This document shows positions 1 through 9,700 of a DNA stretch of 36,364 nt, in pieces. The translations under genes were made by a program, and so were the position numbers. Source of the stretch: Pseudomonadota bacterium (GTDB lineage: Bacteria > Pseudomonadota > Alphaproteobacteria > Rhizobiales > Methylopilaceae); assembly GCA_023388965.1 (NCBI GenBank), contig JAEWFF010000062.1:1-36364 (forward strand), written 5' to 3'. The notes below the pieces were generated by a model. That model searched no databases, had not been told where the DNA came from, and saw nothing but the letters and a program-made list of their open reading frames with translations. Within the stretch, counting starts at the first letter, position 1. Each line of letters starts with the position of its first letter.

Positions 1-727
<727 letters not shown>

Positions 728-811
728 GCGACCCAGGTCCTCATTGGTGAAGAAGGGAAATTTCGGCGCGTCGATTAGTAGTTTTCGGCCCGCGCCGCAA
801 GCTTGAGAGCA

Positions 812-840
812 TATATGGCGACGGCCGTATTAAATGTCAG
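812..840 (-). promoter_or_regulatory. Sigma-70-type promoter for tuf
   Basis: Read on the minus strand there is a -35 CTGACA (840-835), a 17-base spacer and a -10 CATATA (817-812). Transcription would start near 805, giving a leader of about 78 bases before the tuf ATG at 727. It lies back to back with the tRNA promoter at 884-912. This call rests on consensus matching only. Confidence 0.6.
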
Positions 841-883
841 GGGCTTGCACCGCCCTCCGGATGGGCTCGGGCGCGGAGCACGG

Positions 884-912
884 TTGACACCGCTTCGCCC
901 TGTCACCATAAA
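884..912 (+). promoter_or_regulatory. Sigma-70-type promoter for tRNA-Tyr/tRNA-Gly/rlmB
   Basis: A perfect -35 TTGACA (884-889), a 17-base spacer and a -10-like CATAAA (907-912) lie about 80 bases before tRNA-Tyr. No other good promoter is visible between the tuf start and the tRNA. Strong -35 matches of this kind are usual for stable-RNA promoters. Confidence 0.65.
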
Positions 913-992
913 CCGCCTCTGTTCCGGTGGCCTCTGGCGGCCGGAAAAGCGTCTCAGGGGCCTGTCGTCGTCGAAAAGGCCCGCGAGAGCGC

Positions 993-1077
993 GGGGGAAT
1001 GTCCCGAGCGGCAAAGGGGGCGGACTGTAAATCCGCTGGCTATGCCTTCGCAGGTTCGAGTCCTGCTTCCCCCACCA
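993..1077 (+). tRNA. tRNA-Tyr (anticodon GTA)
   Basis: Cloverleaf read by eye: acceptor GGGGGAA (993-999) pairs with TTCCCCC (1067-1073), discriminator A at 1074, encoded CCA at 1075-1077. The anticodon stem GCGGA/TCCGC encloses GTA at 1027-1029. It has the long variable arm expected of class II tRNA-Tyr, and the T arm carries GGTTCGAGTCC. It is followed 50 bases later by tRNA-Gly. Confidence 0.97.
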
Positions 1078-1127
1078 CCTCTTCTCGGCTTGGCGAATGG
1101 CGATCCGCTCATTACAACAAGTCCGGC

Positions 1128-1201
1128 GCGGGTGTAGCTCAATGGTAGAGCAGCAGCCTTCCAAGCTGAATACGAGGGTTCGATTCCCTTCACCCGCTCC
1201 A
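1128..1201 (+). tRNA. tRNA-Gly (anticodon TCC)
   Basis: Acceptor GCGGGTG (1128-1134) pairs with CACCCGC (1191-1197), discriminator T at 1198, encoded CCA at 1199-1201. The D arm is TAGCTCAATGGTAGAGC, the anticodon TCC is at 1160-1162, and the T arm is GAGGGTTCGATTCCCTT. It sits between tRNA-Tyr and rlmB on one probable transcript. Confidence 0.97.
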
Positions 1202-1224
1202 ATTCCCCCATTCCGAATCGAGCC

Positions 1225-2016
1225 ATGAGCCGCCCTCCCTCGCGTCCCCAGAGACCCGGTTCCAGAGCGAGACCCGGCTCCCGAGGCGGTCGCCCTCCCC
1301 GCTCCGAAGACGACCGGCCGATTCTTTATGGCTGGCATCCGGTGGTGGAGGCGCTGCGAAACCCGAAGCGCAAAATCCGCAAATTCCTGTCGACCGAGAA
1401 CGCGCTGAGGCGCCTCAAGGAAGAGGATGTGCCGCTGCGCGTGACGCCCGATTTCGTGCGCCCCGGCGACATCGACCGCCTGCTGACGCCCGATGCCGTG
1501 CATCAGGGGCTCTATATGGAGGTCGAGCCGCTGGCCGGCCCGGAGATCGAGACACTGCCCGACAACGGGCTCGTCCTCGTGCTAGACCAGATCACCGATC
1601 CGCACAATGTCGGCGCCATCGTACGCACGGCGGCGGCGTTCGCGGTCGATGCCATCGTCACCACCAACCGTCATTCACCGGCCGCGACCGGCGTGCTGGC
1701 GAAATCCGCCTCGGGCGGGCTCGAGCACGTGCCGTTCATCACCGTCCGCAATCTGGCGGAGGGGCTCGAAGAGCTGAAAATGCGCGGCTATCTGTGCGTG
1801 GGGCTGGATTCGGACGCGCCCGAAAATCTCGACGGGATCGTAGCGCCCCGCCCGCTCGCCCTCGTCATGGGCGCGGAGGGCAAGGGATTGCGGCAGAAGA
1901 CGCGCACGGTGTGCGATGTATTGGCACGTATGGACATGCCGGGCGCCATCCGCAGCCTCAATGTCTCGAACGCCGCCGCCATCGCGCTCTATGCGGTGAC
2001 GCGGGCCGCGAAGTAA
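1225..2016 (+). CDS. rlmB: 23S rRNA (guanosine-2'-O)-methyltransferase, RlmB/TrmH family
   Basis: A SPOUT-fold methyltransferase, probably making the 2'-O-methyl at G2251 of 23S rRNA with S-adenosylmethionine. The 263 residues have an Arg/Pro-rich basic tail (about 1-27), a substrate-binding domain starting at LYGWHPVVEAL, and the knotted catalytic domain with the three family motifs: DQITDPHNVGAIVRTA, VMGAEGKGL and IRSLNVSNAAAIALY. The length fits RlmB plus a longer basic N-terminus. The ATG lies only 23 bases after the CCA of tRNA-Gly and has no clear Shine-Dalgarno sequence, so the mRNA end is probably made by tRNA processing. TrmH-type tRNA activity cannot be excluded from sequence alone, but the N-terminal substrate domain favours RlmB. 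Confidence 0.93.
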   Translation: MSRPPSRPQRPGSRARPGSRGGRPPRSEDDRPILYGWHPVVEALRNPKRKIRKFLSTENALRRLKEEDVPLRVTPDFVRPGDIDRLLTPDAVHQGLYMEVEPLAGPEIETLPDNGLVLVLDQITDPHNVGAIVRTAAAFAVDAIVTTNRHSPAATGVLAKSASGGLEHVPFITVRNLAEGLEELKMRGYLCVGLDSDAPENLDGIVAPRPLALVMGAEGKGLRQKTRTVCDVLARMDMPGAIRSLNVSNAAAIALYAVTRAAK

Positions 2017-2022
2017 GAACCC

Positions 2023-2286
2023 TTACGTTCCCGGTATCCTGTCGATGGCTTTGGGCGGCGGGCCGTAGCGCGGCGGCCTGTAGGGCGGCGCGGCCTTCAG
2101 ATAGGGCTCTTGCAATGGACGGGCCTGAGGCCGTGGCCGGACGGGGGATACCCGGACCTTAGGGTCGGAGGCGCGCGGCGCCCGGGCGGCGCGGTCGAGG
2201 TCCACGCCCCAGCGCGGCACGGGGTCGGCTACCGCCGGAGCGGGCATGGCGGCAAGGCAGAGCAGGCTCAGAAGCACGTATCGCAT
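2023..2286 (-). CDS. Small proline-rich exported protein, unknown
   Basis: An 87-residue reading frame that starts with a clear Sec signal peptide (MRYVLLSLLCLAAMPAPAVA, cleavage likely after about residue 20). The rest is rich in proline and arginine with no predicted domain I recognise. It ends 6 bases from the convergent rlmB stop. The ribosome-binding site is weak. The signal peptide supports a real gene, but its function is unknown and it could be a poorly conserved species-specific protein. Confidence 0.6.
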   Translation of the reverse strand: MRYVLLSLLCLAAMPAPAVADPVPRWGVDLDRAARAPRASDPKVRVSPVRPRPQARPLQEPYLKAAPPYRPPRYGPPPKAIDRIPGT

Positions 2287-2469
2287 AGGCTATAAGTAGT
2301 ATGCCCACAGGCAAAAACCACAGCCTCGTTGCGGCCTGCCCTTAAAACCCATTGTCGGCATTTCGTCCCCTCTCTAGGCTCATGTCCGGCCAATTACGGC
2401 CATACACGAAGCGTCCGCATGAAGGACGGTCAAAACGTCCCCAGCGCCGTTTCGGGAGGGGACTAACCT

Positions 2470-4155
2470 ATGGCGACAGCATCAGCACCACCTCTGACAT
2501 CGGGACGGGTTGCGGCCAAACCGATGACCCGCGAGGAGAAGAAGGTCATTTTCGCCTCCTCGCTCGGCACCGTTTTCGAATGGTACGATTTCTATCTGTT
2601 CGGATCGCTTTCGGCGATCATGGCCGCCCACTTCTTCTCCGGCGTCAACCCGACGGCGGCCTTCATCTTCACCCTTCTGGCGTTTGCCGCCGGATTTGCC
2701 GTGCGCCCGTTCGGGGCGCTTTTTTTCGGCCGGCTGGGCGATCTGGTCGGGCGTAAATACACCTTCCTCATCACCATCGTCATCATGGGCCTGTCGACCT
2801 TCGTCATCGGCCTTCTTCCGAGCTATGCGAGCTGGGGCATCGCGGCGCCAATCATCCTGATCGGGCTGCGCCTGTTCCAGGGCCTTGCGCTCGGCGGAGA
2901 ATATGGCGGCGCGGCGACCTATGTCGCGGAGCACGCGCCGCACGGACGGCGCGGCTTCTTCACCTCATGGATACAGACGACGGCGACGCTCGGCCTGTTC
3001 CTGTCGCTTCTCGTCATCCTCGGCACCCGCACCTGGATGGGCGAGGACGCCTTCAAGGAATGGGGCTGGCGCATTCCGTTCCTGCTGTCCTCGATCCTGC
3101 TCATCATCTCGGTCTGGATCCGGCTGTCGCTGCGCGAGAGCCCGGCCTTTCTCGCGATGAAAGAAGAAGGCTCGCAATCCAAAGCGCCGCTGACGGAAAG
3201 CTTCGGCCGTTGGGACAACGCCAAGATCGCGCTTCTGGCCCTCCTCGGCGCGACCGCCGGCCAGGCGGTGGTGTGGTATGCGGGCCAGTTCTACGCCCTG
3301 TTCTTCCTGACCCAGACGCTGAAAGTCGACGGCCCAACCGCGAACATCCTGATCGCGGTCGCGCTCATTATCGGCACGCCGTTCTTCGTCGTGTTCGGCT
3401 GGCTGTCCGATTTCATCGGCCGCAAGCCGATCATTCTCGGCGGCTGTCTGCTGGCGGCGCTGACCTATTTCCCGATCTTCAAGGCCATCACGCATTACGC
3501 CAATCCGGCGCTGGAACAGGCACAGATTTCCGCACCGGTGACGGTGACGGCCGATCCGCGCACCTGCTCGTTCCAGTTCAACCCGGTCGGCATTTCGAAG
3601 TTCACCACCTCGTGCGACATCGCCAAATCGGCTCTGGCCACACGCTCGGTGAACTACGACACCGCCGACGCGACACCGGGCACGGTGGCTGAAATCAAGA
3701 TCGGCGATCAGGTGGTCCCGTCCTTCGAGGGCACCGGCCTTCCGGCCGACGAGCTGAAGGCCAGGCAGGCCGAATTCTCGGCGGCGGTGCAGGCCGCAAT
3801 CAGCGAGCACGGCTATCCCGCGGCGGCGGACCCCGCGGCGATGAACAAGCCCATGCTCGTCGCTCTGCTGACGCTGCTCGTGCTCTATGTCACCATGGTG
3901 TACGGACCGATTGCGGCCTGGCTCGTCGAGCTGTTCCCGACGCGCATCCGCTACACGTCCATGTCGCTGCCCTACCATATCGGCAATGGCTGGTTCGGCG
4001 GCTTCCTGCCGGCGACCTCGTTCGCCATCGTGGCGGCCACGGGCAATATCTATTCGGGCCTGTGGTACCCGATCATCGTGGCGGTGATGACTTTGGTGAT
4101 CGGCCTTCTGTTCCTGCCGGAGACGAAGGACCGCAACATCAAGGACTGGCACTGA
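2470..4155 (+). CDS. MFS transporter, metabolite:H+ symporter (MHS) type with large internal loop
   Basis: An inner-membrane major-facilitator protein of 561 residues, probably a proton symporter for an organic acid or similar small metabolite. Family marks are EWYDFYLFG (about 37-45), the loop 2-3 motif GRLGDLVGRK (about 87-96), RLFQGLALGGEYGGA (about 134-148), the second-half DFIGRK (about 314-319) and ELFPTRIRYTSMSLPYHIGN near the end. Usual MHS members have about 430 residues. The excess is a hydrophilic segment at about 342-458 between transmembrane helices of the second half, with two cysteines (C366, C382). A good GGGAGGGG ribosome site precedes the ATG. The substrate cannot be named. 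It stands alone and ends at a strong terminator. Confidence 0.92.
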   Translation: MATASAPPLTSGRVAAKPMTREEKKVIFASSLGTVFEWYDFYLFGSLSAIMAAHFFSGVNPTAAFIFTLLAFAAGFAVRPFGALFFGRLGDLVGRKYTFLITIVIMGLSTFVIGLLPSYASWGIAAPIILIGLRLFQGLALGGEYGGAATYVAEHAPHGRRGFFTSWIQTTATLGLFLSLLVILGTRTWMGEDAFKEWGWRIPFLLSSILLIISVWIRLSLRESPAFLAMKEEGSQSKAPLTESFGRWDNAKIALLALLGATAGQAVVWYAGQFYALFFLTQTLKVDGPTANILIAVALIIGTPFFVVFGWLSDFIGRKPIILGGCLLAALTYFPIFKAITHYANPALEQAQISAPVTVTADPRTCSFQFNPVGISKFTTSCDIAKSALATRSVNYDTADATPGTVAEIKIGDQVVPSFEGTGLPADELKARQAEFSAAVQAAISEHGYPAAADPAAMNKPMLVALLTLLVLYVTMVYGPIAAWLVELFPTRIRYTSMSLPYHIGNGWFGGFLPATSFAIVAATGNIYSGLWYPIIVAVMTLVIGLLFLPETKDRNIKDWH

Positions 4156-4194
4156 ACCCGGGGGGCGCCGACGCGCCCCCGATTTCGACAGGCG

Positions 4195-4223
4195 GCCCCG
4201 CTGGCGACAGCGGGGCTGTTTTT
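4195..4223 (+). terminator. Rho-independent terminator after the MFS gene
   Basis: A perfect 9-base-pair stem (4195-4203 with 4208-4216) closed by a GCGA tetraloop (GNRA class) is followed by TGTTTTT. A second GC-rich hairpin, GGGGGCG/CGCCCCC at about 4161-4180, precedes it. Together they separate the transporter from the tRNA-Thr promoter 6 bases downstream. Confidence 0.88.
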
Positions 4224-4228
4224 ACGTT

Positions 4229-4257
4229 TTGACGAGCGCCGCGCGCTCGGCTAACCC
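4229..4257 (+). promoter_or_regulatory. Promoter for tRNA-Thr
   Basis: A -35 TTGACG (4229-4234), a 17-base spacer and a -10-like TAACCC (4252-4257) lie immediately after the terminator. The expected start, near 4264, is only a few bases before the mature tRNA 5' end at 4268. It is supported by position and consensus only. Confidence 0.55.
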
Positions 4258-4267
4258 TCGCAGCCGT

Positions 4268-4342
4268 GCCGGCTTAGCTCAGCGGTAGAGCAGCGGTTTT
4301 GTAAACCGAAGGTCGGGGGTTCAATCCCCTCAGCCGGCACCA
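4268..4342 (+). tRNA. tRNA-Thr (anticodon TGT)
   Basis: Acceptor GCCGGCT (4268-4274) pairs with AGCCGGC (4332-4338), discriminator A at 4339 and encoded CCA at 4340-4342. The D arm is TAGCTCAGCGGTAGAGC, the anticodon TGT is at 4300-4302, and the T arm is GGGGGTTCAATCCCCT. The CCA directly abuts the stop codon of the convergent channel gene, which begins at 4343. Confidence 0.97.
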
Positions 4343-5605
4343 TCAAGCTCCCGCTTTCATCTGACGAGAGGCTATGAGCCTCAGGCCCTCGCTCTCCTCC
4401 CGCACGAAGGCGGAAAAGTCGGCGCCGGACGGGCTCTGGAACGGCCGCAATCCGAATTGCGGCATGACCGCATAGATGTGCTCGAAAATGTCGGACTGCA
4501 CGCCTTCGTGCACGGCCCAGACCGTGCTCGCCGTGAAGCAGTAGACTTCGAGCGGCAGCCCTTCAGGCCCCGGCGCGCCGTGGCGAACCAGCAGCGTCAT
4601 CGACGCGTTTATGTCGGGATGGCCGCGCAGATAGCGCTCCACATAGGCCCGGAAGGTGCCGAGATTCGTCAGGCGGCGCAGATTGACGGGGTTATGCCCG
4701 CCTTCCTCGATCCGGGCATTCCATCCGGCGATCTCGGATTTCTTGCCGGCGATGTAGGGGCGCAGGGCGATGACATCCGAGAGCCCGTCGATCTCCTCGT
4801 CCTCAAGGAAACGGACGCTCGATTGATCCAGCAGGATCGAGCGCTTGATGCGCCGGCCGCCGGACATCTGCATGCCCCGCCAGTTCTTGAACGGCTCCGA
4901 GATGAGCTTGCGCGTCGGCAGCGTGGTGATCGTCTTGTCCCAGTTCTGAACCTTGACCGTGTGCAGCGCGATCTCGATCACGTCGCCGTCCGCATTGAGT
5001 TGCGGCATCTCGATCCAGTCGCCGAGCCGTACCATATCGCTCGACGAAATCTGAACGCTGGCGACGAGTGACAGCAGCGTGTCCTGAAAGACCAGCATGA
5101 GAACCGCCGCCATCGCGCCGAGACCGGACAGCAGGATCAGAGGCGAACGGTCGAGCAGGATCGCCAGCATCAGCAGTCCGGCGACGATGAAGAGCGCGAT
5201 CTTGACGATCTGCACATAGCCCTTGATCGGCTTTTCGCGTGCGTCCGGACGCCGGTTCCACAGCGTTTCGCCGAGATTGAGCGCGGCGCTGGCGGCAAGC
5301 GAAATCGTCAATACGACGAACGCCGCCCCGACATTGCGGACGACCAGCACCAACGCATCGGGCAGATGCGGCACGAAGCGGACGCCGACGATGATCACCA
5401 GCGCGGGAACGAGATTGGCAAGGCGGGCAACCACTCCGTGCCGCATCAGGTCGCCGTCGCGCCCGAAGGGCGTCGCGAGCAGAACGCGGCGCAGCCCTTT
5501 CAGCAGAACCGCTTTTACGACGACATTCGCCAGAAAGGCGGCGGCGATAACGGCTCCGGCCGACAAGAGGGTGTGCAGCCAGGGCCAGTTCTCGAAAAAT
5601 CCCAT
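4343..5605 (-). CDS. Mechanosensitive ion channel, MscS superfamily, YbdG-like
   Basis: An inner-membrane channel that relieves osmotic pressure. From the ATG at 5605 (MGFFENWPWLH, with GGAG 9 bases upstream) the protein has 420 residues, the same size class as YbdG/MscM. An ATG exists upstream at 5746, but the intervening 47 residues look non-coding and lack an equal ribosome site. About five hydrophobic helices fill residues 10-185. The pore-lining and beta domain follows (SGLGAMAAVLMLVFQDTLLSL, DWIEMPQLNADGDVIEIALHTVKVQNWD), then the YbdG-type C-terminal region with RPFQSPSGADF. It ends against the tRNA-Thr CCA with no spacer, so its terminator must lie beyond or overlap the tRNA on the other strand. 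Confidence 0.93.
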   Translation of the reverse strand: MGFFENWPWLHTLLSAGAVIAAAFLANVVVKAVLLKGLRRVLLATPFGRDGDLMRHGVVARLANLVPALVIIVGVRFVPHLPDALVLVVRNVGAAFVVLTISLAASAALNLGETLWNRRPDAREKPIKGYVQIVKIALFIVAGLLMLAILLDRSPLILLSGLGAMAAVLMLVFQDTLLSLVASVQISSSDMVRLGDWIEMPQLNADGDVIEIALHTVKVQNWDKTITTLPTRKLISEPFKNWRGMQMSGGRRIKRSILLDQSSVRFLEDEEIDGLSDVIALRPYIAGKKSEIAGWNARIEEGGHNPVNLRRLTNLGTFRAYVERYLRGHPDINASMTLLVRHGAPGPEGLPLEVYCFTASTVWAVHEGVQSDIFEHIYAVMPQFGLRPFQSPSGADFSAFVREESEGLRLIASRQMKAGA

Positions 5606-5797
5606 GCGCTTTTCTCCGTGCCCGCCGCCCTTCGCAAAGCAGGCCCGGAAGGTCAAGTTCGAGGGCGATGGCGCGAGCCACATTTGCGCCGGGGATAAGG
5701 GCCGACTTTCCCGTGACAGACAGGGCGCGAGCCGGTCCAATTTCAAATGCTGGTGAATCGCATCGCCGGGCGGATGCCTTCAATGCCGGGGGAGAGG

Positions 5798-6196
5798 ATG
5801 CTGCGTTTTCCGTGTATCGCGCTTTTTCTTGCTTTTGCCGTCTCGCCCGCTCTGGCGGACCGCGCCGATGCCGATGCCTGCGCGGTCAAGCTCGCGGGCC
5901 TGGCTCTCGATACCTACAACAATTCCATCGACAACGCGGCGCGGGGCCGGACATTGCGGCAGGCGATCGGCGGCTATCTCAAACCGCTGCATGAGGCCGG
6001 CAAGATCACCGAGGCCGAGGCGCGCAAGCACGGTTACGCCGCCGCGATGTGCGTGCGCCTCGTGCACCGCGAGAACCGGCGCCGGGACAGGATGGTCGAC
6101 ACCGCCGCACCACCCGCCTCTTATGGGACGCGCAAGGCAGGGACGCAGCAGCGCACGACGGTGCGCGGCGGCGGTGCACGGCACGGCGGCCGTTGA
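5798..6196 (+). CDS. Small exported protein, unknown
   Basis: From the ATG at 5798 the 132-residue product begins MLRFPCIALFLAFAVSPALA, a typical Sec signal peptide. A helical segment follows with two cysteines (DACAVKLAGLALDTYNN and AAAMCVRLVHREN), then a basic low-complexity tail rich in Gly, Arg and Thr. A GGGGGAGAGG ribosome site just before this ATG favours it over ATG codons at 5747, 5774 and 5783. The gene is divergent from the channel gene and converges on the YqaA-like gene with 6 bases between stops. I do not recognise the family. The paired cysteines may form a disulfide in the periplasm. Confidence 0.65.
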   Translation: MLRFPCIALFLAFAVSPALADRADADACAVKLAGLALDTYNNSIDNAARGRTLRQAIGGYLKPLHEAGKITEAEARKHGYAAAMCVRLVHRENRRRDRMVDTAAPPASYGTRKAGTQQRTTVRGGGARHGGR

Positions 6197-6202
6197 TCTT
6201 TC

Positions 6203-6661
6203 CTATTCCGGCCAACCCTGGAACCAGTCCATCCCCACCGCGATGACGAAATAGCGGAAGAATTTTCCGATCGCGGTGAGAATGAGGAATATGCGGAAAT
6301 CGGTGCGCAGGAGGCCCGCCACCGTTGTAATGACATCGCCGATGCCCGGCAGCCACGACAGGAGAAGAACCCAGAAGCCGTAGCGGTTGAAATAATCGGA
6401 TGTGCGGCGAATCTGCGTTTCCGTCGCCGGAAACCAGCGATGCCCGATAAGCCGCGACACGTAACGCCCGGCGATATAATTGATGATCGCGCCGGCGAGG
6501 TTGCCGGCTGTTGCGACCGCGACAAGCATGGCCGGATCGCCCTCGCCCGCCGCCAGAAAACCGCCGAACACGAGTTCCGACGAGGCCGGCAGAAACGGCA
6601 GCAAGGTTCCCGCGATCAAAGCCGCGGCGAACATCCATCCATAAATCTGAATATCAGCCAC
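6203..6661 (-). CDS. YqaA family membrane protein (DedA/VTT superfamily)
   Basis: A 152-residue inner-membrane protein with about four hydrophobic segments (near 9-35, 42-68, 96-118 and 122-145). It carries the superfamily signature LPGIGDVITTVAGLLR and the re-entrant-like LPFLPASSELVFGGFLAAG near the N-terminus. Larger DedA relatives are linked to membrane homeostasis and lipid scrambling. The role of the small YqaA branch is not established. The start is a GTG at 6661 with a weak ribosome site, and an internal ATG at 6634 is an alternative. It overlaps no neighbour. Confidence 0.85.
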   Translation of the reverse strand: MADIQIYGWMFAAALIAGTLLPFLPASSELVFGGFLAAGEGDPAMLVAVATAGNLAGAIINYIAGRYVSRLIGHRWFPATETQIRRTSDYFNRYGFWVLLLSWLPGIGDVITTVAGLLRTDFRIFLILTAIGKFFRYFVIAVGMDWFQGWPE

Positions 6662-6773
6662 GCGAGATATCTACCTGATCCGGAACCTTATTCGCCTGCC
6701 GCGTGAATCGCGTTGGAGCGCACTTTCATGTCATGGCGCGCACGGACAGAACAGAGAGAGGCAGCGACCTCGT

Positions 6774-9700
6774 TCACATATTGTCGGCCTGTGCCGCCTC
6801 GCCTGTCTTCGCGCCTCTCAGAAGGCCTGAAACGAGCTTGCCCAGTTCCGCGTCGCGGAACGGCTTGTGCAGGATCGGCTCGCCGGCGAATTCGCCGAGC
6901 GCCGTCAGATCCGCGTAACCGGTGAGAAAGGCAAGCGGAACCGCAGGGCGGCGTTTGCGCGCGGCGCGCGCGACCTCGGCGCCGTTCATACCCGGCATGG
7001 CGAAATCCAGAATGATGAGATCGATGACGCCGCTCTTTTCGATTTCGACCAGGGCTTCAGGGCCGTTCTCCGCCTCGATGACGGTGTAGCCGAATTCCTG
7101 AAGCTTGGACGCGGTGACTTCGCGCACGAGATCGTCGTCATCGACCAGAAGAATACGCGGCGTTTCCGCAATGCGCGGCGCGGCGGGCGGTTTCAGGCGC
7201 GGCATTTCTCCAGCGCTCTGCGCGGCGCGCGGAACATAGACGCAGACCGTCGTGCCCTTGCCCACCTGCGTCGCGATATGAACGCCGCCGCCCGATTGCT
7301 TGGCAAAACCGAGAACCTGGCTGAGGCCGAGGCCCGATCCCTTGCCGACATCCTTGGTGGTGAAGAACGGCTCGAACACGCGGGCCATCACCTCGTCCGA
7401 CATGCCGGACCCGGAATCCGACACCGAGACGCAGACATATTCGCCCGGCGCGGGCTCTTCCGGCCGTCTCGGCTCGCGTTCGAGCACGATGTTCGACGTC
7501 TCGACCTTCAGAAGCCCGCCGACATCCATCGCATCGCGCGCATTGATCGCCAGATTGAGGATGATGAGTTCGATCTGCGTCGGATCGACAAGCGCAGGCC
7601 ACAATTCCTCGTCGAGCACTATCTCGACGGCGACCGAACCGCCCATCGAGCTTTGCAGCAATTCGCGCATGGCGCCGACGCTGTCGTTGAGATTGACGAT
7701 CTTGGGCTCGAGACGCTGGCGACGGGAGAAAGCAAGAAGCTGCGAGACGAGCGAGGCGCCGCGCTCGGCAGCCATGCGGATATTCGAGAGGCGCTTACCG
7801 AGGGGCCCTTCCTTCGCCGCGCTGTCGCGCTCGGCGAAGCTGATATTGCCGAGAATGACGGTCAGGAGATTGTTGAAATCGTGCGCGACGCCCGATGTGA
7901 GCTGGCCCACGGCTTCGAGACGCTGCACCAGCCGCAAGGTCTCCTCGACGCGTTCGCGCTCCTCGATCTGGGCGATAAGCTGGCGATTGGCGGCGGCTAA
8001 TTCACCCGTGCGCTGCTCGATGCGGCGCTCAAGCGTGTCGGCCGTGAGTTTGCTTTCGGTGATGTCGATGTTGAACCCGACATAGCCGAGGAATTCGCCG
8101 TCCGGGCCGCTGTAACGCGGCGCGCCTTCGCAGCGCAGCCAGCGCGTGGACTGCTGAAAATCGCGCACGCGCACCGTCCGCTGCCATGGATGGCCGCTGA
8201 CCATGGCATCGCCGAACGAAGCCATGAACGAGTCGTAATCGTCCGGGTGGATGATGTCGGCCCAGTCGCCGAGAAGGAGATCGTCGACCGGGCGACCGAA
8301 GAATTGCTCGTGGTAGCGGTTGATGAACACCATGCCGCCCTGCGCGTCCGTCAACCAGATCAGCGCCGGCGCCGAATCCGCCATCGAGCGGAAGCGCTCT
8401 TCGCTCTCGCGCAAAGTATCCTCGACGCGCCGGCGGTCCGTGACATCCATGACGGTTCCGCTCGCGCGCACGGCCCGGCCGTCGGCGTCGCGGATGAGAC
8501 CGCCCGAGACCGAGATCCAGCGCTCCTCGCCCGTCTGGCCGTGATGGATACGGAATTCGGCGCGGTAATGCTCGCCGCCATCCGCCCGCAGAAAAGCGCG
8601 ATAGCGTTCGTTGACCCAGTTCCGGTCCTCCGGATGTATGGACCGTGAGAAGGTGTCGCGATCCGGCTGCGTGTCCGGCGGCAGGCCGAGAATGCTGAGA
8701 AGTTCCGGCGACCAGGTGCGCTCGCCGGACGGAATATCGACGTCCCAGATGCCGATACCGGTTGCCTGCACCGACAGCCGCAGACGCGATTCGCTGGCAC
8801 GCAGGTCCGCGCCCCTGCTGGCCAGTTCGGCGGCGGCGGCGTGCATATCCCGGCTGACGGCATTCACCTCGGCGATCGGCGTCAGCAACGGTTCGACGGG
8901 CTCTCCGCGCCCAAATGCGCGGGCGACCTCAGTCAGGCTCTCCACCGGGCGCGAAATGCTGCGCGCGACCCAGGCCGCCATCAGCGCACCGAGAACGAGC
9001 AGACCGAAGCCGCCGAGCGCGGCAAGCGCCAGATTGCGCGTGATGGTCTGCATGACCTGCGCGCGCGGAACGGACACGGCGAACGACCAGCGGTACAGCG
9101 GCGATTTGCTGTAGGCGACGATGGTTTCGCGGCCCTCCAGCGATATGCTTTCGACGATGCCGCCATCGCCTCGCGCCATGGCATCGCGCACCGGCTGGCT
9201 GGGCTTGCGGCCGACAACCGCATCGCCGCCCTGACTGCGCGCGACGACGTTCTGCTCCGCATCGAGGATATTGCCGATCCAGCCTTCGGGCATGCGCTGA
9301 TCGGCAATGACCTTGCGCAGGACCGAGGGAAGCATGACGTAGGCCAGCCCGTATTTCAGGCGTCCGGCGATCAGGACCGGCGCAGTGACGGCGATGACCG
9401 GCTGGCCGACCGCCGCGCCGGTTACAAGGTTGGAGACGATTGTTTCGCCGTCGCGCAGTTTGGCCCAGATGGCGCGTGCGCTCTCGGCATTGGCCGGCAA
9501 TTCCGCACCGGCCTCGATATGCGTATTGACATGATGCTTTCCCGCTTCATCGAACAGGACGATCCAGACGCTGGAGCCGCTCTCGACCTCGCGGGCCTGC
9601 CGGTCGAACGCGCGCAGATCGCCCGAGGCGAGATGCGACGATGTGGCAAGCGCCCGCGTCAGCGCCGCCGCCTGCCCGAGTTCGCGGTCCACCACAAGGG

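Noticed and set aside
2965..4152. 395-residue minus-strand frame inside the MFS gene
   Set aside because: It is antisense to a clearly real transporter and has only charged low-complexity sequence.
4268..4345. tRNA-Thr as an attachment site for an integrated element
   Set aside because: No integrase, no direct repeat of the tRNA end nearby, and the flanking genes are ordinary.
5747..5797. Earlier starts for the small exported protein
   Set aside because: They would place 17 polar residues before the signal peptide, and the strong ribosome site lies right before ATG 5798.
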